Source of the DNA: Hydrogenovibrio marinus
GTDB taxonomy: Bacteria > Pseudomonadota > Gammaproteobacteria > Thiomicrospirales > Thiomicrospiraceae
Assembly: GCF_013340845.1 (NCBI RefSeq)
Contig: NZ_AP020335.1
Span: forward strand, 1,364,001 to 1,428,000
Direction: 5' to 3'
Length of the DNA stretch: 64,000 nucleotides
The notes beneath the pieces are model-generated. The model worked only from the letters and a program-made list of their open reading frames with translations, ran no database searches and was not told the origin of the DNA. Shown one piece after another: positions 1 to 9,441 of this stretch. The first letter of the stretch is position 1; each line of letters starts with the position of its first letter. The position numbers and the translations under genes are program-made.

Positions 1-990
1 GAAAGGCTTGAGGCCCTCCTCTATCTTTTTAAGGCAATCAAGAATCGCGTCCAAGCCATCTATTGATTTGGCGTGTGCCGAAAAACTTTCCCAATTCCAA
101 CGTTTTTCCCATTTACCGAGTATTTCATTAAACTGCTGCACTGAGAGCTCTAACTGCTTGGCTGCATCCAACATGTCTGCCGATTCTTTTGCCTCTTGAA
201 CAACAGCATTCCGCATATCTCTAGCCAGTTCATCAAACTGTCCCCTGGACAAGGTAAAGCCAAGAAATTGTGCTGCAATATCAGGTAGCTGATGTGCTTC
301 ATCAAAAATATAAACATCAGCCTCTGGAAGTAACTCACCGAAGCCATTTTCTCTTAATGCCAAATCCGCACAAAACAGGTGGTGATTGACTATCAAGACA
401 TCTGACTCAACAGCGTCTTGCTTCACTTTAGGATAAAAACAATCTGAGTCAGCATGACAACCATTTGCCTGACAAAACTCTAATCTGGCGCACACCTTAT
501 GCCATATAGGATCGTTTTCATCAAGAGTGTTTAATTCTGCTTTATCACCAGCATGCGTTTTCTCCATCCAGTCATGAATTAGAGATAGTTTCTGCCAGAC
601 AGAACGTGTATTTTGTTCTGTTGTTTCGGCAATCTCAAGCCGTTGCGGGCAAAGATAGTTTTCTCGACCTTTCAAAAGCTTAACTGAGCCCTTAAAGCCA
701 CACAATTGTTTGATTAATGGAATATCTTTTGAAAGTAGTTGTTCTTGCAAATTCTTGGTTGCGGTCGAAATAATGACCTTTTTACCGGAAAGCAAAGCGG
801 GAATGAGATAGGCGAAGGTTTTTCCTGTCCCTGTCCCTGCTTCCGCCAACAAAACACTTTTTTCTTCAATGGACTTCGCGACCTCTAAAGACATTTCTAG
901 CTGAGAAGATCGCACTTCAAAATCTGTAATCAACCGCTTAAGCTTAGCGTCGTTTGTTAGCAGATCTTGAGTTTCTGTTATTAAAGACAA
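1..990 (-). CDS. ATP-dependent DNA helicase, DinG/YoaA family (3' part cut by window edge)
   Basis: Superfamily 2 helicase of the XPD-like, iron-sulfur DinG/YoaA group, acting on DNA in repair or replication-fork rescue. The visible N-terminal ~330 residues contain a Walker A motif (AGTGTGKT), a run of cysteines typical of the 4Fe-4S domain (LCPQ, then VCARLEFC, GCHADSDC) and a DEAH box (IFDEAHQ). The frame is open to the left edge, so the helicase C-terminal domain is missing only because of the window. No in-frame ATG exists near the start: an in-frame stop lies just upstream, leaving TTG (988-990, complement) or the preceding ATT as start, with an AAAGG purine run upstream. It is divergent from rpmJ2. 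YoaA is more likely than classical DinG by the short N-terminus, but I cannot separate them. Confidence 0.85.
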   Translation of the reverse strand, partial: MSLITETQDLLTNDAKLKRLITDFEVRSSQLEMSLEVAKSIEEKSVLLAEAGTGTGKTFAYLIPALLSGKKVIISTATKNLQEQLLSKDIPLIKQLCGFKGSVKLLKGRENYLCPQRLEIAETTEQNTRSVWQKLSLIHDWMEKTHAGDKAELNTLDENDPIWHKVCARLEFCQANGCHADSDCFYPKVKQDAVESDVLIVNHHLFCADLALRENGFGELLPEADVYIFDEAHQLPDIAAQFLGFTLSRGQFDELARDMRNAVVQEAKESADMLDAAKQLELSVQQFNEILGKWEKRWNWESFSAHAKSIDGLDAILDCLKKIEEGLKPF

Positions 991-1070
991 AATTTAGTCT
1001 AGCCTTTCATGAAGAGGTTTAGTGTTCCGTTTTTACAGACCGTAGACGAGATTATGACTTGTGGACGAAA

Positions 1071-1088
1071 CGAAAATCATTATTTTCG
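1071..1088. repeat. Inverted repeat in helicase-rpmJ2 intergenic region
   Basis: CGAAAAT, a four-base spacer (CATT), then ATTTTCG, a perfect 7-bp inverted repeat between the divergent helicase and rpmJ2 genes. It has no T-run of its own and could be an operator for either gene. Function is not known. Confidence 0.3.
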
Positions 1089-1151
1089 CCGAATTCTAAT
1101 AAAAAACCTACGCTAAAACTAGACATTTCGTTGAAAATCGGTAAAATTCCC

Positions 1152-1189
1152 ACTTTCAAATTTGAAAGTCTTGAAGAAGACACTAAACT
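1152..1189 (+). promoter_or_regulatory. Candidate rpmJ2 promoter with overlapping 18-bp palindrome
   Basis: ACTTTCAAATTTGAAAGT at 1152-1169 is a perfect 18-bp palindrome. It overlaps a possible -35 hexamer TTGAAA (1162-1167), followed after 16 bases by TAAACT (1184-1189) as -10. The gene starts at 1210. A palindrome over the -35 is a natural repressor position. Genes for cysteine-poor L36 paralogues are often repressed by Zur in relatives, but this palindrome does not obviously match the enteric Zur consensus, so the regulator is unknown. Confidence 0.45.
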
Positions 1190-1209
1190 TAAAAATTGGA
1201 TATCTAGTT

Positions 1210-1335
1210 ATGAAAATTTTATCATCATTAAAATCAGCAAAAACACGTCATAAAGACTGCCAAGTCGTTAGACGTCGTGGAAAGGTTTATGTTATCAACA
1301 AAACCAACCCACGTTTCAAAGCACGTCAGCGCTAA
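1210..1335 (+). CDS. rpmJ2: 50S ribosomal protein L36, zinc-independent type B
   Basis: A 41-residue L36 paralogue (ykgO type), too short for a long-ORF screen. It begins [16 protein letters not shown] and ends NPRFKARQR, the typical C-terminus of this family. The zinc-ribbon form of L36 carries a C-x2-C...C-x4-H zinc site. This one has a single cysteine (DCQVVRRRG), so it is the C-minus type that can replace the zinc form in the 50S subunit when zinc is scarce. The Shine-Dalgarno signal is weak (TTGGA, nine bases before ATG). It stands alone, divergent from the helicase gene and convergent with cheV, followed by a strong terminator. Confidence 0.93.
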   Translation: MKILSSLKSAKTRHKDCQVVRRRGKVYVINKTNPRFKARQR

Positions 1336-1353
1336 TTTAAAAGCATGGCGAAT

Positions 1354-1384
1354 AAAAAAGGCACCTGATCAGTGCCTTTTTTTA
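1354..1384 (+). terminator. Rho-independent terminator of rpmJ2
   Basis: AAAAAAGGCAC, seven-base loop, GTGCCTTTTTTT. A GC-containing stem is flanked by A and T tracts 18 bases after the rpmJ2 stop, so it may work in both directions. Confidence 0.9.
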
Positions 1385-1405
1385 TACCTGTCGTTCAGGG
1401 TTATA

Positions 1406-1425
1406 CCCCCAACCTGGCAGATTTT
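1406..1425 (-). repeat. Copy 1 of the AAAATCTGCCAGGTTGGGG repeat (single arm)
   Basis: On the minus strand AAAATCTGCCAGGTTGGGGG begins at the last base pairs of the cheV stop codon and runs into the rpmJ2/cheV convergent gap. Only one arm is present. The sequence after it (TATAACCC) may be a remnant of the second arm. See the other copies at 30470, 39431, 41896, 49762 and 56747. Confidence 0.85.
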
Positions 1426-2395
1426 ATGCAAAATACTTTTCCTCGACCTTTTTGATGGTCTCGACGATTAAAGCAGTATCGACCTTCCCTACAAAAAAGT
1501 CAGCCCCCATCGAAAGTACTTCTCGGCTATTGTTTTCACTGGTCATAGAGGTATGAACAATAATCGGTAGCGCACTTGTCTTTTTATTTTGGCGGATTTC
1601 TTTAATCACTGTGTGCCCTGAAGCAACTGGCATCTCCAGGTCGGTAAAAACCATTGAAACACTGCTCGTATCTTCAAGACTATCCAAGTAGTTCAACAAC
1701 AACCTACCATTATCAAACGATTGATATTTCAACCCTAACTGCTCAAACACCATGCCCATGTATTTTTGTATTGCCTTGCTGTCCTCAGCAAAGAGAATGG
1801 TTCTCTCTTTAACTTGATCACAAAAATCATAACTTTCATTACCCACCGATTTTGCTGAAGAAAAGATTTTTTCAGCCATAGTAGGCATAGCTTCAATTAG
1901 TAGCTTTTCAATATCTAGGATGAAGCAAAGCTTGTCACTGTTTTCGAGGTAGGTGTGGTTGATTACTTGATTGGTATTTACATTGATATTGTAGTTTGAT
2001 GCTGGCTTGATATCTGACCAGTTCTTTTCTTCAACACCATGAATGTGGGCGACCCTCAATCCAACAAAATTATGACTGAAATCAGATACGATAATGATGG
2101 ACTTTTCTTTTTCTTCCTCGGTCATATCAAAGCCCATCCATTTCGGCAAATCAATAACAGGAAGGTAGACGCCCCGTAATTCAACCATTCCTTCTATCAA
2201 AGGATTGGCTTCAGGCATTTCAGAGACTTCAAAGGCGCGTCCCTCAAGGACTTCTCTAACTTTAAATACATTCATTCCATAATAAGGTGGCTCATACCCT
2301 TCTCTTGGGAACTGAACTTGGAAAACCATCAGGCTCAGCTGATTGTTCTTACTAAGCTGAGCCGTTTTTTCAACTTGTTCTAGTGTTGTACTCAT
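1424..2395 (-). CDS. cheV: Chemotaxis protein CheV (CheW domain plus receiver domain)
   Basis: Couples chemoreceptors to CheA like CheW, with a phosphorylatable receiver domain thought to tune adaptation. Residues ~20-170 form the CheW-like domain (FKVREVLEG, GMVELRG, LPVIDLP). Residues ~197-323 form the receiver: acidic pair Glu204/Asp205, phospho-acceptor Asp252 in VFTDLEMP, and Lys304 in FVGKVD. The 323-residue length is normal. A strong GGAAGGA Shine-Dalgarno precedes the ATG. No other chemotaxis gene is nearby, so it is a solitary cheV. It lies downstream of rnhB on the same strand with a 79-bp gap, and dnaE, the usual neighbour of rnhB, is not there. Confidence 0.93.
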   Translation of the reverse strand: MSTTLEQVEKTAQLSKNNQLSLMVFQVQFPREGYEPPYYGMNVFKVREVLEGRAFEVSEMPEANPLIEGMVELRGVYLPVIDLPKWMGFDMTEEEKEKSIIIVSDFSHNFVGLRVAHIHGVEEKNWSDIKPASNYNINVNTNQVINHTYLENSDKLCFILDIEKLLIEAMPTMAEKIFSSAKSVGNESYDFCDQVKERTILFAEDSKAIQKYMGMVFEQLGLKYQSFDNGRLLLNYLDSLEDTSSVSMVFTDLEMPVASGHTVIKEIRQNKKTSALPIIVHTSMTSENNSREVLSMGADFFVGKVDTALIVETIKKVEEKYFA

Positions 2396-2474
2396 GTCCT
2401 TCCACCTTTGGAAATCATATTCAAACCAAATATAAATATTAGATTAACAAAAATTACGTAAGGCGCAAGCAATA

Positions 2475-3077
2475 TCAAATGCTTCCGTTCTCCAAAAGGG
2501 ATTTTATTGGCTTAAAACTTTGCCGATATCCATCAATCAAACCGTGCATTTCAATTGCTTCCAAATGCATTTTTGTCGGATACCCTTTATGCCTGGCATA
2601 ACCATATTGAGGGTACATTTTATCCAACTCAATCATCTCTTCATCACGTGCAACTTTGGCCAATATCGAAGCCGCACTGATTGAGGGAACTTTAGCATCC
2701 CCTTTTACCACCGCTTCACATGCATAGTCGATTTTCGGACATCTATTCCCGTCAACCAGAACTTTATCGAAGTCCAGCTTCAAGCCATCTACAGCTCTCT
2801 TCATTGCCAACATCGTGGCATGGAGAATATTCAACTCGTCAATTTCATCAGGTGATGCAGAGGCAATCACATAATCCAGGGCAACTGATTTAATTTCATC
2901 AGACAACAGTCTAAGTTTTTGCTCACTAAGTTTTTTGGAGTCGACTAGTCGCAAATTGCAGTCTGCCGGCAAAATAACTGCCGCCGCAACCACATTTCCA
3001 ACGAGAGGGCCTCTTCCAACTTCATCAACGCCCACCAAACGTTCAACAGGTAAGTCAAGCTGGTAATCCAAGTCCAT
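2475..3077 (-). CDS. rnhB: Ribonuclease HII
   Basis: Removes RNA from RNA/DNA hybrids and single ribonucleotides from DNA. The acidic active site is visible: Asp18-Glu19 in GVDEVGRG and Asp109 in LVDGNR, plus the [13 protein letters not shown] region. The reading frame extends to a GTG at 3086, but the sequence TAAGG (3090-3086, which includes the lpxB stop) makes a good ribosome site exactly eight bases before the ATG at 3077. MDLDYQLD is therefore the likely start, giving 200 residues. It is the last gene of the lpx block, as in many gammaproteobacteria. Confidence 0.95.
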   Translation of the reverse strand: MDLDYQLDLPVERLVGVDEVGRGPLVGNVVAAAVILPADCNLRLVDSKKLSEQKLRLLSDEIKSVALDYVIASASPDEIDELNILHATMLAMKRAVDGLKLDFDKVLVDGNRCPKIDYACEAVVKGDAKVPSISAASILAKVARDEEMIELDKMYPQYGYARHKGYPTKMHLEAIEMHGLIDGYRQSFKPIKSLLENGSI

Positions 3078-3087
3078 CAACATCACC

Positions 3088-4245
3088 TTATCTTTTTAAG
3101 TCGGCCCAAGACTCAATAGCATCCGCTGCCAGTTCAGATGCATTCTGCTTGAGTTGTTTATACTGTTGCTCAAAAGCTTCAATTTGCTGCTGTCTCAACT
3201 CTGGTGTAGAGATTAAAACGCCTAATGCATGGGCTATTTTTTCAGGCGTCGCATCTTGTTGTATTAATTCAGGAACGATAGACCTTTGTGCCAAAATATT
3301 TGGCAAACCTATCCATTGAGTGGTTGCCAAAGACTTCATTATCCAATAAGAAATTTGATGTAACTTGATTGCCAAGACCAATGGTTTCTTGTGTAGCGCG
3401 ACTTCCAATGTCGCCGTACCAGAGGTAACAATAAGTTGATTTGAGGCGGCAATAACTTTATCTGACTGACGATCAAATAGGTGAACATTCAATTCCTTGC
3501 CATACTTGTCGACAGCTTCTTGAATGCGTTGTCTTGCTTTGTCATGCACACAAGGAACAATAAATATCATATCCGGATAGATTTTCGCAAGGATCACCGC
3601 AGCCTTAACATAAACTTCAGCCATCATATTGATTTCAGACATTCTTGAACCAGGCATAAGCCCAGTTATATTTGCCTCTAAGGGCAAACGAAGTGTATTT
3701 CTAGCATCCTGCACATCAGATGTTTCGGGAATCTGATTCGCTAACGGATGTCCTACAAACTTTACTGGAATATCATATTTATCATAGTAAGGAATTTCAA
3801 AAGGAAACAAAACCAGCACGCCGTCTACTTGGTGCTTAATTTTGTTTAAGCGCTTTTCTCGCCATGCCCAAACCGATGGACCTACATAATGTACAGATGT
3901 TATCCCAGACTTTTTCAGGGTTTCTTCAACTTTAAAATTAAAGTCTGGCGCATCAATACCAATAAACACATTTGGCTTTAATTGTAAGAGAGTTTGAATA
4001 ATCTCTTTACGAATTTTAAGCAGTTCTGGCAAGTGCTTGAGGACCTCAGAAAACCCCATCACAGAAAGTTTTTCCATTGGATACAGGCTTTCAAAGCCTT
4101 CCGCGATCATTCTTGGACCACCGATACCAATAAACCTAGCACCAGAATAACGGCGCTTAAGGGATTTTATTAACCCTGCCGCCAATAAATCTCCCGAAGC
4201 TTCGCCTGCAATCATTGCAAAAACAGGCTTTTCGGCTTCAGTCAT
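3088..4245 (-). CDS. lpxB: Lipid-A-disaccharide synthase
   Basis: Glycosyltransferase (GT19) joining UDP-2,3-diacylglucosamine and lipid X to make the lipid A disaccharide at the inner membrane. The family signature IAGEASGD is at the N-terminus. Later motifs are [20 protein letters not shown] and GTATLEVAL. The frame opens seven codons earlier at a GTG (4266) inside lpxA. The ATG at 4245 gives MTEAEKPVF, which lines up with the E. coli start (MTEQRPLT) and begins five bases after the lpxA stop, so I chose it. The 385-residue length is normal. Translationally coupled to lpxA. Confidence 0.96.
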   Translation of the reverse strand: MTEAEKPVFAMIAGEASGDLLAAGLIKSLKRRYSGARFIGIGGPRMIAEGFESLYPMEKLSVMGFSEVLKHLPELLKIRKEIIQTLLQLKPNVFIGIDAPDFNFKVEETLKKSGITSVHYVGPSVWAWREKRLNKIKHQVDGVLVLFPFEIPYYDKYDIPVKFVGHPLANQIPETSDVQDARNTLRLPLEANITGLMPGSRMSEINMMAEVYVKAAVILAKIYPDMIFIVPCVHDKARQRIQEAVDKYGKELNVHLFDRQSDKVIAASNQLIVTSGTATLEVALHKKPLVLAIKLHQISYWIMKSLATTQWIGLPNILAQRSIVPELIQQDATPEKIAHALGVLISTPELRQQQIEAFEQQYKQLKQNASELAADAIESWADLKR

Positions 4246-4249
4246 AATA

Positions 4250-5029
4250 TTATCTGACGATTCCACGAGAAGAGTTTTTGAGGAATTTGATTAGAGATGA
4301 AAGCGTATCCTTCTCATCGTTGATACATTCGATTTCTTTGATAGCTTCTTCTAGACGATAGCCAGTTCGATACAAAGCACGGTAAGCTTTTTTGACCAAG
4401 TTAATTTGCTCGCGGGAAAAACCTCGTCGCTTTAAACCTTCGACATTTAGTCCTCTTGGCCCCGCAAGGTTTCCTGAAACAGTAATAAAGTTTGGTACAT
4501 CCTGGTTGATCACACTTCCCATTCCACAGAAGCTGTGTTCACCGATATGGCAAAATTGGTGAACCAAAGTATAACCACCTAAAATAGCCCAGTCATTTAC
4601 CGTGACATGTCCGGCCAATGCTGATGCATTAGCCATAATGGTGTTATTCCCTACAATACAATCATGGGCAATATGTACACCTGCCATAATCCAGTTATTA
4701 TCACCGATAGTAGTCTCGCCTCTATCTTGTACGGTACCACGATTGACAGTTACATTCTCTCGAAAGGTATTGTTATTGCCGATGGTTAGTTTTGTCGGCT
4801 CATTGGTGTACTTTTTGTCCTGCGGCGCTGCACCGATTGAACAAAACTGGAAAAAGTGGTTTCCCTCTCCAATCATTGTCGGACCAGAAATAACCACATG
4901 AGGCTCAACAATAGTGTTTTTTCCAATCATAACGTTCCCTTGAATGACTGCATAGGCGCCTACTGACACGCCTTCATCCAAAGTTACGCTATCATCAATT
5001 ATTGCTGTCGGATGAATCAAAACTCTCAT
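4250..5029 (-). CDS. lpxA: UDP-N-acetylglucosamine acyltransferase
   Basis: First step of lipid A synthesis: transfers a 3-hydroxyacyl chain from ACP to UDP-GlcNAc in the cytoplasm. The left-handed beta-helix hexapeptide repeats fill residues ~5-190 and a helical C-terminal domain follows. His119 and His122 in GVHIAHDC correspond to the conserved pair of E. coli LpxA, whose second His is catalytic. The 259 residues are the family length. It sits between fabZ and lpxB in the conserved lpxD-fabZ-lpxA-lpxB order. Confidence 0.97.
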   Translation of the reverse strand: MRVLIHPTAIIDDSVTLDEGVSVGAYAVIQGNVMIGKNTIVEPHVVISGPTMIGEGNHFFQFCSIGAAPQDKKYTNEPTKLTIGNNNTFRENVTVNRGTVQDRGETTIGDNNWIMAGVHIAHDCIVGNNTIMANASALAGHVTVNDWAILGGYTLVHQFCHIGEHSFCGMGSVINQDVPNFITVSGNLAGPRGLNVEGLKRRGFSREQINLVKKAYRALYRTGYRLEEAIKEIECINDEKDTLSSLIKFLKNSSRGIVR

Positions 5030-5042
5030 TCCTTAAAAGTCA

Positions 5043-5483
5043 TTAAACTTTACGTTCTGCACACAACATGTCACACGACGCAATAATTTTCCCTTCAACA
5101 AAAGTTTTACACTCAAACTTCCAAATGCCTTTTTTATTATTAACAGTCTTAACTTCAAACTCTAGCTTATCACCCGGTACTGCTGGCTTTCTAAAACGAC
5201 AATTATCAACTGCAGCTAAATAGTACATAGATGTACCGTCTGGCTTAACTTCTTGTGTTTTAAACGCAAGAATCCCAGTACATTGAGCCATGGCTTCAAT
5301 AATCATGACGCCAGGCATAATAGGGTTATCCGGAAAATGCCCTGTAAATTGAGGTTCATTATATGTGACGTTCTTATACCCTTTTAAGTGACTACCCGCT
5401 TCAAACTCGGTAACGCGATCAACAAGCAAAAACGGATAGCGGTGAGGTAAATACTCAAAAATTTCTTTAACGTCTAATAACAT
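5043..5483 (-). CDS. fabZ: 3-hydroxyacyl-ACP dehydratase FabZ
   Basis: Dehydrates 3-hydroxyacyl-ACP in fatty acid elongation and competes with LpxA for 3-hydroxyacyl-ACP, which fits its place between lpxD and lpxA. Hot-dog fold protein of 146 residues. The N-terminal [11 protein letters not shown] motif is present, and the catalytic His49 and Glu63 lie in [19 protein letters not shown]. Two bases separate it from lpxD upstream and 13 from lpxA downstream, so it is within one transcription unit. Confidence 0.97.
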   Translation of the reverse strand: MLLDVKEIFEYLPHRYPFLLVDRVTEFEAGSHLKGYKNVTYNEPQFTGHFPDNPIMPGVMIIEAMAQCTGILAFKTQEVKPDGTSMYYLAAVDNCRFRKPAVPGDKLEFEVKTVNNKKGIWKFECKTFVEGKIIASCDMLCAERKV

Positions 5484-5485
5484 GG

Positions 5486-6526
5486 TTAATCTTCCAATTG
5501 TTTTTTTATACTTTCCAATTCTTTTTCTAACTGCTTAATCTGCTTACTCATTTTTTCCAGATTCTTCAGCCTTACGGTTGTTTTTTGCCAACTTCCAGTT
5601 TCTACAGCAGGAAACCCAGAATAACTTCCGGACGTTTTGATTGAGTGTGTGACGCCTGATTTTGCATTAAACATTGCTTTGTCCGCAACCTCAATATGGC
5701 CATTTACGCCAACTTGGCCTGCAAACACACAATAATTTCCAATTTTTGTACTGCCGGCAATCCCAACCTGACCGGCTATGGCACAGCCAGCTCCAATCTC
5801 TACGTTATGTGCGATATGAATCAAGTTATCTAATATACAGTTATCACCAATAACTGTGTCCCCCAACGCACCGCGATCAATCGCGCAATTATTACCAATC
5901 CAGCAATTATTCCCAATTATGACGCGCCCTAGTTGAGGAATTCTAATCCACTTCCCCTTTTGGTTTGCAAAGCCAAAACCTTGTCCACCAATAACCGTTC
6001 CAGACTCAACGGTTACAGCGTTGCCCAGTACACAATCATTCATAACGGTTACATTAGGATAAACCCGACAGTCATCGCCTAAAACAGTCCCTTTTTCAAT
6101 CACAGAACCATAGTTGATGATACAGTTTTCTCCCATTTGAACACCTTCAGCAATATAAACGCCGGCGTCGACTTGGCAACTACTTGGAATAACGGCACTA
6201 GAAGCAACAAAACTTTCTGGGTGAATTCCCGGATAAGTTTTTTCGGGGTTCAGTTTTTGCGCGATGTATGCATAAGCGACATAAGGAACATCTACAACTA
6301 TTTTATTTGCACTCGTTTGATTAGCCATCTCTTTGGTAATCAAAACAGCAGAAGCTTTTGTAGCTTTGAGCTGATTGAGTCGGCGCTTATCGGAAAAAAA
6401 GCTAATTTGCCCTCCCTGCGCTTCTGCCAAACCAGCAATTTGAACTATTTCTTGTGTTTCATCCCCTATTAAATAAGAGCTAATTTCACATTCAGACAAC
6501 CATTCAACGACTTCAGAAAGTTTCAA
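5486..6526 (-). CDS. lpxD: UDP-3-O-(3-hydroxyacyl)glucosamine N-acyltransferase
   Basis: Third step of lipid A synthesis: N-acylates UDP-3-O-acylglucosamine. The N-terminal uridine-binding domain (~1-100) is followed by hexapeptide repeats (~105-300) and a C-terminal helix rich in Lys/Glu (~315-346). The conserved His pair is in [11 protein letters not shown] (His237, His240). The 346 residues match the family. Eleven bases downstream of skp and two bases before fabZ. Confidence 0.97.
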   Translation of the reverse strand: MKLSEVVEWLSECEISSYLIGDETQEIVQIAGLAEAQGGQISFFSDKRRLNQLKATKASAVLITKEMANQTSANKIVVDVPYVAYAYIAQKLNPEKTYPGIHPESFVASSAVIPSSCQVDAGVYIAEGVQMGENCIINYGSVIEKGTVLGDDCRVYPNVTVMNDCVLGNAVTVESGTVIGGQGFGFANQKGKWIRIPQLGRVIIGNNCWIGNNCAIDRGALGDTVIGDNCILDNLIHIAHNVEIGAGCAIAGQVGIAGSTKIGNYCVFAGQVGVNGHIEVADKAMFNAKSGVTHSIKTSGSYSGFPAVETGSWQKTTVRLKNLEKMSKQIKQLEKELESIKKQLED

Positions 6527-6537
6527 ACTAATTCCTT

Positions 6538-7071
6538 TTATTTATTAAAACCTGCTCGTTGCTGCTTGTCTTCTTCTCTCAAGTAATCCAAAACTTTTTG
6601 CGTGACATCTAGACTATTGTTGGTATAAGCAATTCCTTCATACAAAATCAGGTCAAACCCTTCTTTTTTACCGATAGCCTTAATACCCTGATTGACGATT
6701 TTCTGTAGCTTAGCCAGCTCTTCATTTCTGCGGATATTTACAAGTTCTTGAATATCATTCCTTTTTCTTTGAATATCCCTAGTCATTAGGCTAATTTCTC
6801 GCTCTGACGCACTTTTTTGAGCATCCGAAAGGATTAGTTTATTTTTTTGATAATCTTTTTGCTTTGCTTCAAGCTTTTTTGCAAGCTGAGTTAACTCAGC
6901 CTGTTGAGGCCCAAACTCTTTTTCTAGGCTTTTGCTCGCACTTTGTGCTTGAGGCGCTTTCTCCAATAATAATCCGACATTTACGACGCCAAGCTTCATG
7001 TCCTTAGCTTGAACATTGGCTGAAAGGGAAAACAGCATAATGCTTGTTAGAACCACAAGTAAACGACGCAT
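6538..7071 (-). CDS. skp: Periplasmic chaperone Skp/OmpH
   Basis: Holds unfolded outer-membrane proteins in the periplasm on their way to BamA. The signal peptide is clear (MRRLLVVLTSIMLFSLSANVQA, cut before KDMKLG). The mature part is a basic, glutamine-rich alpha-helical coiled coil (~50-130), as expected for the tentacles of the Skp trimer. 177 residues, slightly longer than E. coli Skp. Immediately downstream of bamA and upstream of lpxD, the standard order. Confidence 0.93.
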   Translation of the reverse strand: MRRLLVVLTSIMLFSLSANVQAKDMKLGVVNVGLLLEKAPQAQSASKSLEKEFGPQQAELTQLAKKLEAKQKDYQKNKLILSDAQKSASEREISLMTRDIQRKRNDIQELVNIRRNEELAKLQKIVNQGIKAIGKKEGFDLILYEGIAYTNNSLDVTQKVLDYLREEDKQQRAGFNK

Positions 7072-7152
7072 ACCAATTCCTTATTTATTTAAATCAAACG
7101 GATTAATTGTAAACGATTTTTTTTAAGCATACCTAGCTTTATAGACAGCAAA

Positions 7153-9441
7153 TTAAAGCGGAACACCGAGGTTAAACTGGAACACTTGCGTTTTGTCCCC
7201 AGGTTTATCGTTAAGTGCTCTTGCTAAACTGAATGCCAATGGCCCTACTGGGGTAATCCACGCCATAGATATCCCTGTAGAAGCACGGAAATCTTCTGCT
7301 TTTACATTGTCAAAACCATTAAAAACATTACCGGCATCCAAAAATACACTCATTCTGATATTGCTCGAATCTTCAATAAATGGCATTGGGAAAATCAACT
7401 CTGCATTCGCAATCAGTTTTACATTACCACCTGTCGGCCTATCTGACCCTTGAGTTGCCAAATCATAAACAGGACCTAAAGAGTTTGGTTCATACCCTCT
7501 AACTGACCCCATACCTCCAGCATAGAAGTTTTCATAAAATGGCAGCCCTTTATAGCTCCCTAAACCATCACCATAAGCTGCATTTCCCTTGACCTTAAAT
7601 GTAAAGTTATCTGACATCGGAAAATAAACACTTTCATCTAAGTACAATTTATAGAATGAGACCTCTGAACTGGTTGGAATAGTGACTTCTCCAGTTACAC
7701 CTGTTGACTGACCGTCAGTTGGGAAATAGAACGAATTCTTCGAGTCATAACTCCAACCCATTGAGTAACGCACCGAGTTAAAATGACTTCCATAGATTGC
7801 TGTGTAATCTTTACAAACACTGAAAGTATCAATACATACGAGTTTTTGATCATCGAACTTCAAGCCATAACTCAAGTTACTAAACTCACTTGTTGGATAC
7901 CCCATATTTACACGAACACCATAGTTATTCGTCGTATAGTCTGATACCCCTAGTTGCGCCGCATCAATTTCACTAGCATAAATTCCACCGCCCAGCGAAA
8001 CGCCATCAGGAGTGAAATAAGGATTGGTAACGCCTAGATCCAAGGATTTTGTTGAACTACTATAAGTACTGTTAATATTGGCTTTATAACCACTTCCAAT
8101 TACGTTACGCTCTGTAACACCAATCGTAAAATTCACACCATCAACTTGCGAATATCCAATCCCGGCATTGAATGAGCCTGTAGATTGTTCATCAACATTT
8201 ACAACCAAGTCAACCTGATCTCGAGAGATGCGTTGGGTATCAATCTTAACCTTCTTAAAATACCCCAACCTGTTCAATCGAGTATTGGAACGTCGAACTC
8301 CTTTTAAAGAATATGGCGCACTTTCAAACTGACGCAGTTCGCGACGTATAACATAATCTCTGGTTCGAGTATTTCCCTTAATAATAATTCGTCGAACGTA
8401 CACTCTATCTTTAGGTTCAACCCTGAAATCAATACTGACCAATCGATTGTTTTTGTCCAGAATAGTAATAGGCTCAACATTCGCAAATGCATACCCTTCT
8501 TCACTCAATCTATCTCTCAAAGCATTCACGGTTGCAACGATATGGCTGCGAGAAAATAATTCCCCAGGGTGAATCCTAAGCAACTTATTAAGTTCCTCTT
8601 TACTAAGAATGGTTTCTCCGGAGAACTTCACATTAGAAACTGTATATTGAGGACCTTCGTTCATATTGATGGTGATAAAAACCTGAGTTTTATCAAGTGA
8701 TAAGCTGACCTGTGTGGATTCAAGCTTAAACTCTGCAAAACCACGATCCATATAATATGATCTAAGAGATTCTTCATCAGACTGAAGCTTTGGCTTTGAA
8801 TATTTATCATTACTACCAATGACCACAGACTCTGAAAGCATCATAGTGCCTTTGAGTTTATTATCACTGTAAGTTTTATTTCCCACTAGAGTAATACGAC
8901 CAATATTGGCAGGTTGACCTTCCTCGACCTTAACTTTCAATGAAACTCGATTTCTAGGCAGGTTTTCCACATCAATCTTAACATCGGCAGCATAATAGCC
9001 TTGATTTTGATACTGTCGACGCAAATCTACAATGATTTTTACTAGTTGATTCTTGTTAAAAATACGACCTTTCTTCACGCCAAGGCCATCGAGTGCCTGC
9101 TTCAAGTCATCTGTTTTTATTAGCTCATTACCTTCGAACGTAATATCAGAAATTGAAGGTCTTTCTTTCACAACGACCTTTAGTAGCCCATTAGGAAGCT
9201 GGTAAAGTGCAATGTCCTGAAAAAACTTTGTCGCATATAATTGCTTTAAGCTCTCTCTTGTAAGTTTCGTAGTCAACGTGTCGCCGACATCAATTGGTAA
9301 ATAGCTTCTGACTGTTTCAAAGCTAATTCTATGATTCCCTTCAACCTCAATTTTTTGTATTTTGAAATCTGTTGCATATGCAACGGGCCCCAGTAAACAG
9401 GAAGCCATCAACCCAAGTATAAGAAAAACACGTTTAATCAT
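7153..9441 (-). CDS. bamA: Outer membrane protein assembly factor BamA
   Basis: Omp85-family core of the beta-barrel assembly machine. After a signal peptide ending GPVAYA come five POTRA domains (to residue ~420), then a 16-strand barrel with motifs such as GGMGSVRGYE. The last strand is FQFNLGVPL. The frame opens at 9462, but the ATG at 9441 gives MIKRVFLILGLM, a cleaner signal peptide, and overlaps the rseP stop by eight bases (ATGATTAA), so I prefer it (762 residues). The C-terminus ends in Leu instead of the common aromatic residue. Confidence 0.96.
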   Translation of the reverse strand: MIKRVFLILGLMASCLLGPVAYATDFKIQKIEVEGNHRISFETVRSYLPIDVGDTLTTKLTRESLKQLYATKFFQDIALYQLPNGLLKVVVKERPSISDITFEGNELIKTDDLKQALDGLGVKKGRIFNKNQLVKIIVDLRRQYQNQGYYAADVKIDVENLPRNRVSLKVKVEEGQPANIGRITLVGNKTYSDNKLKGTMMLSESVVIGSNDKYSKPKLQSDEESLRSYYMDRGFAEFKLESTQVSLSLDKTQVFITINMNEGPQYTVSNVKFSGETILSKEELNKLLRIHPGELFSRSHIVATVNALRDRLSEEGYAFANVEPITILDKNNRLVSIDFRVEPKDRVYVRRIIIKGNTRTRDYVIRRELRQFESAPYSLKGVRRSNTRLNRLGYFKKVKIDTQRISRDQVDLVVNVDEQSTGSFNAGIGYSQVDGVNFTIGVTERNVIGSGYKANINSTYSSSTKSLDLGVTNPYFTPDGVSLGGGIYASEIDAAQLGVSDYTTNNYGVRVNMGYPTSEFSNLSYGLKFDDQKLVCIDTFSVCKDYTAIYGSHFNSVRYSMGWSYDSKNSFYFPTDGQSTGVTGEVTIPTSSEVSFYKLYLDESVYFPMSDNFTFKVKGNAAYGDGLGSYKGLPFYENFYAGGMGSVRGYEPNSLGPVYDLATQGSDRPTGGNVKLIANAELIFPMPFIEDSSNIRMSVFLDAGNVFNGFDNVKAEDFRASTGISMAWITPVGPLAFSLARALNDKPGDKTQVFQFNLGVPL

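Noticed and set aside
1059-1253. 64-residue open frame upstream of and overlapping rpmJ2
   Set aside because: It overlaps the start of the well-supported L36 gene in another frame and shows no family features.
4602-4901. 99-residue plus-strand frame inside lpxA
   Set aside because: It lies wholly opposite the conserved hexapeptide repeats and has no start signal.
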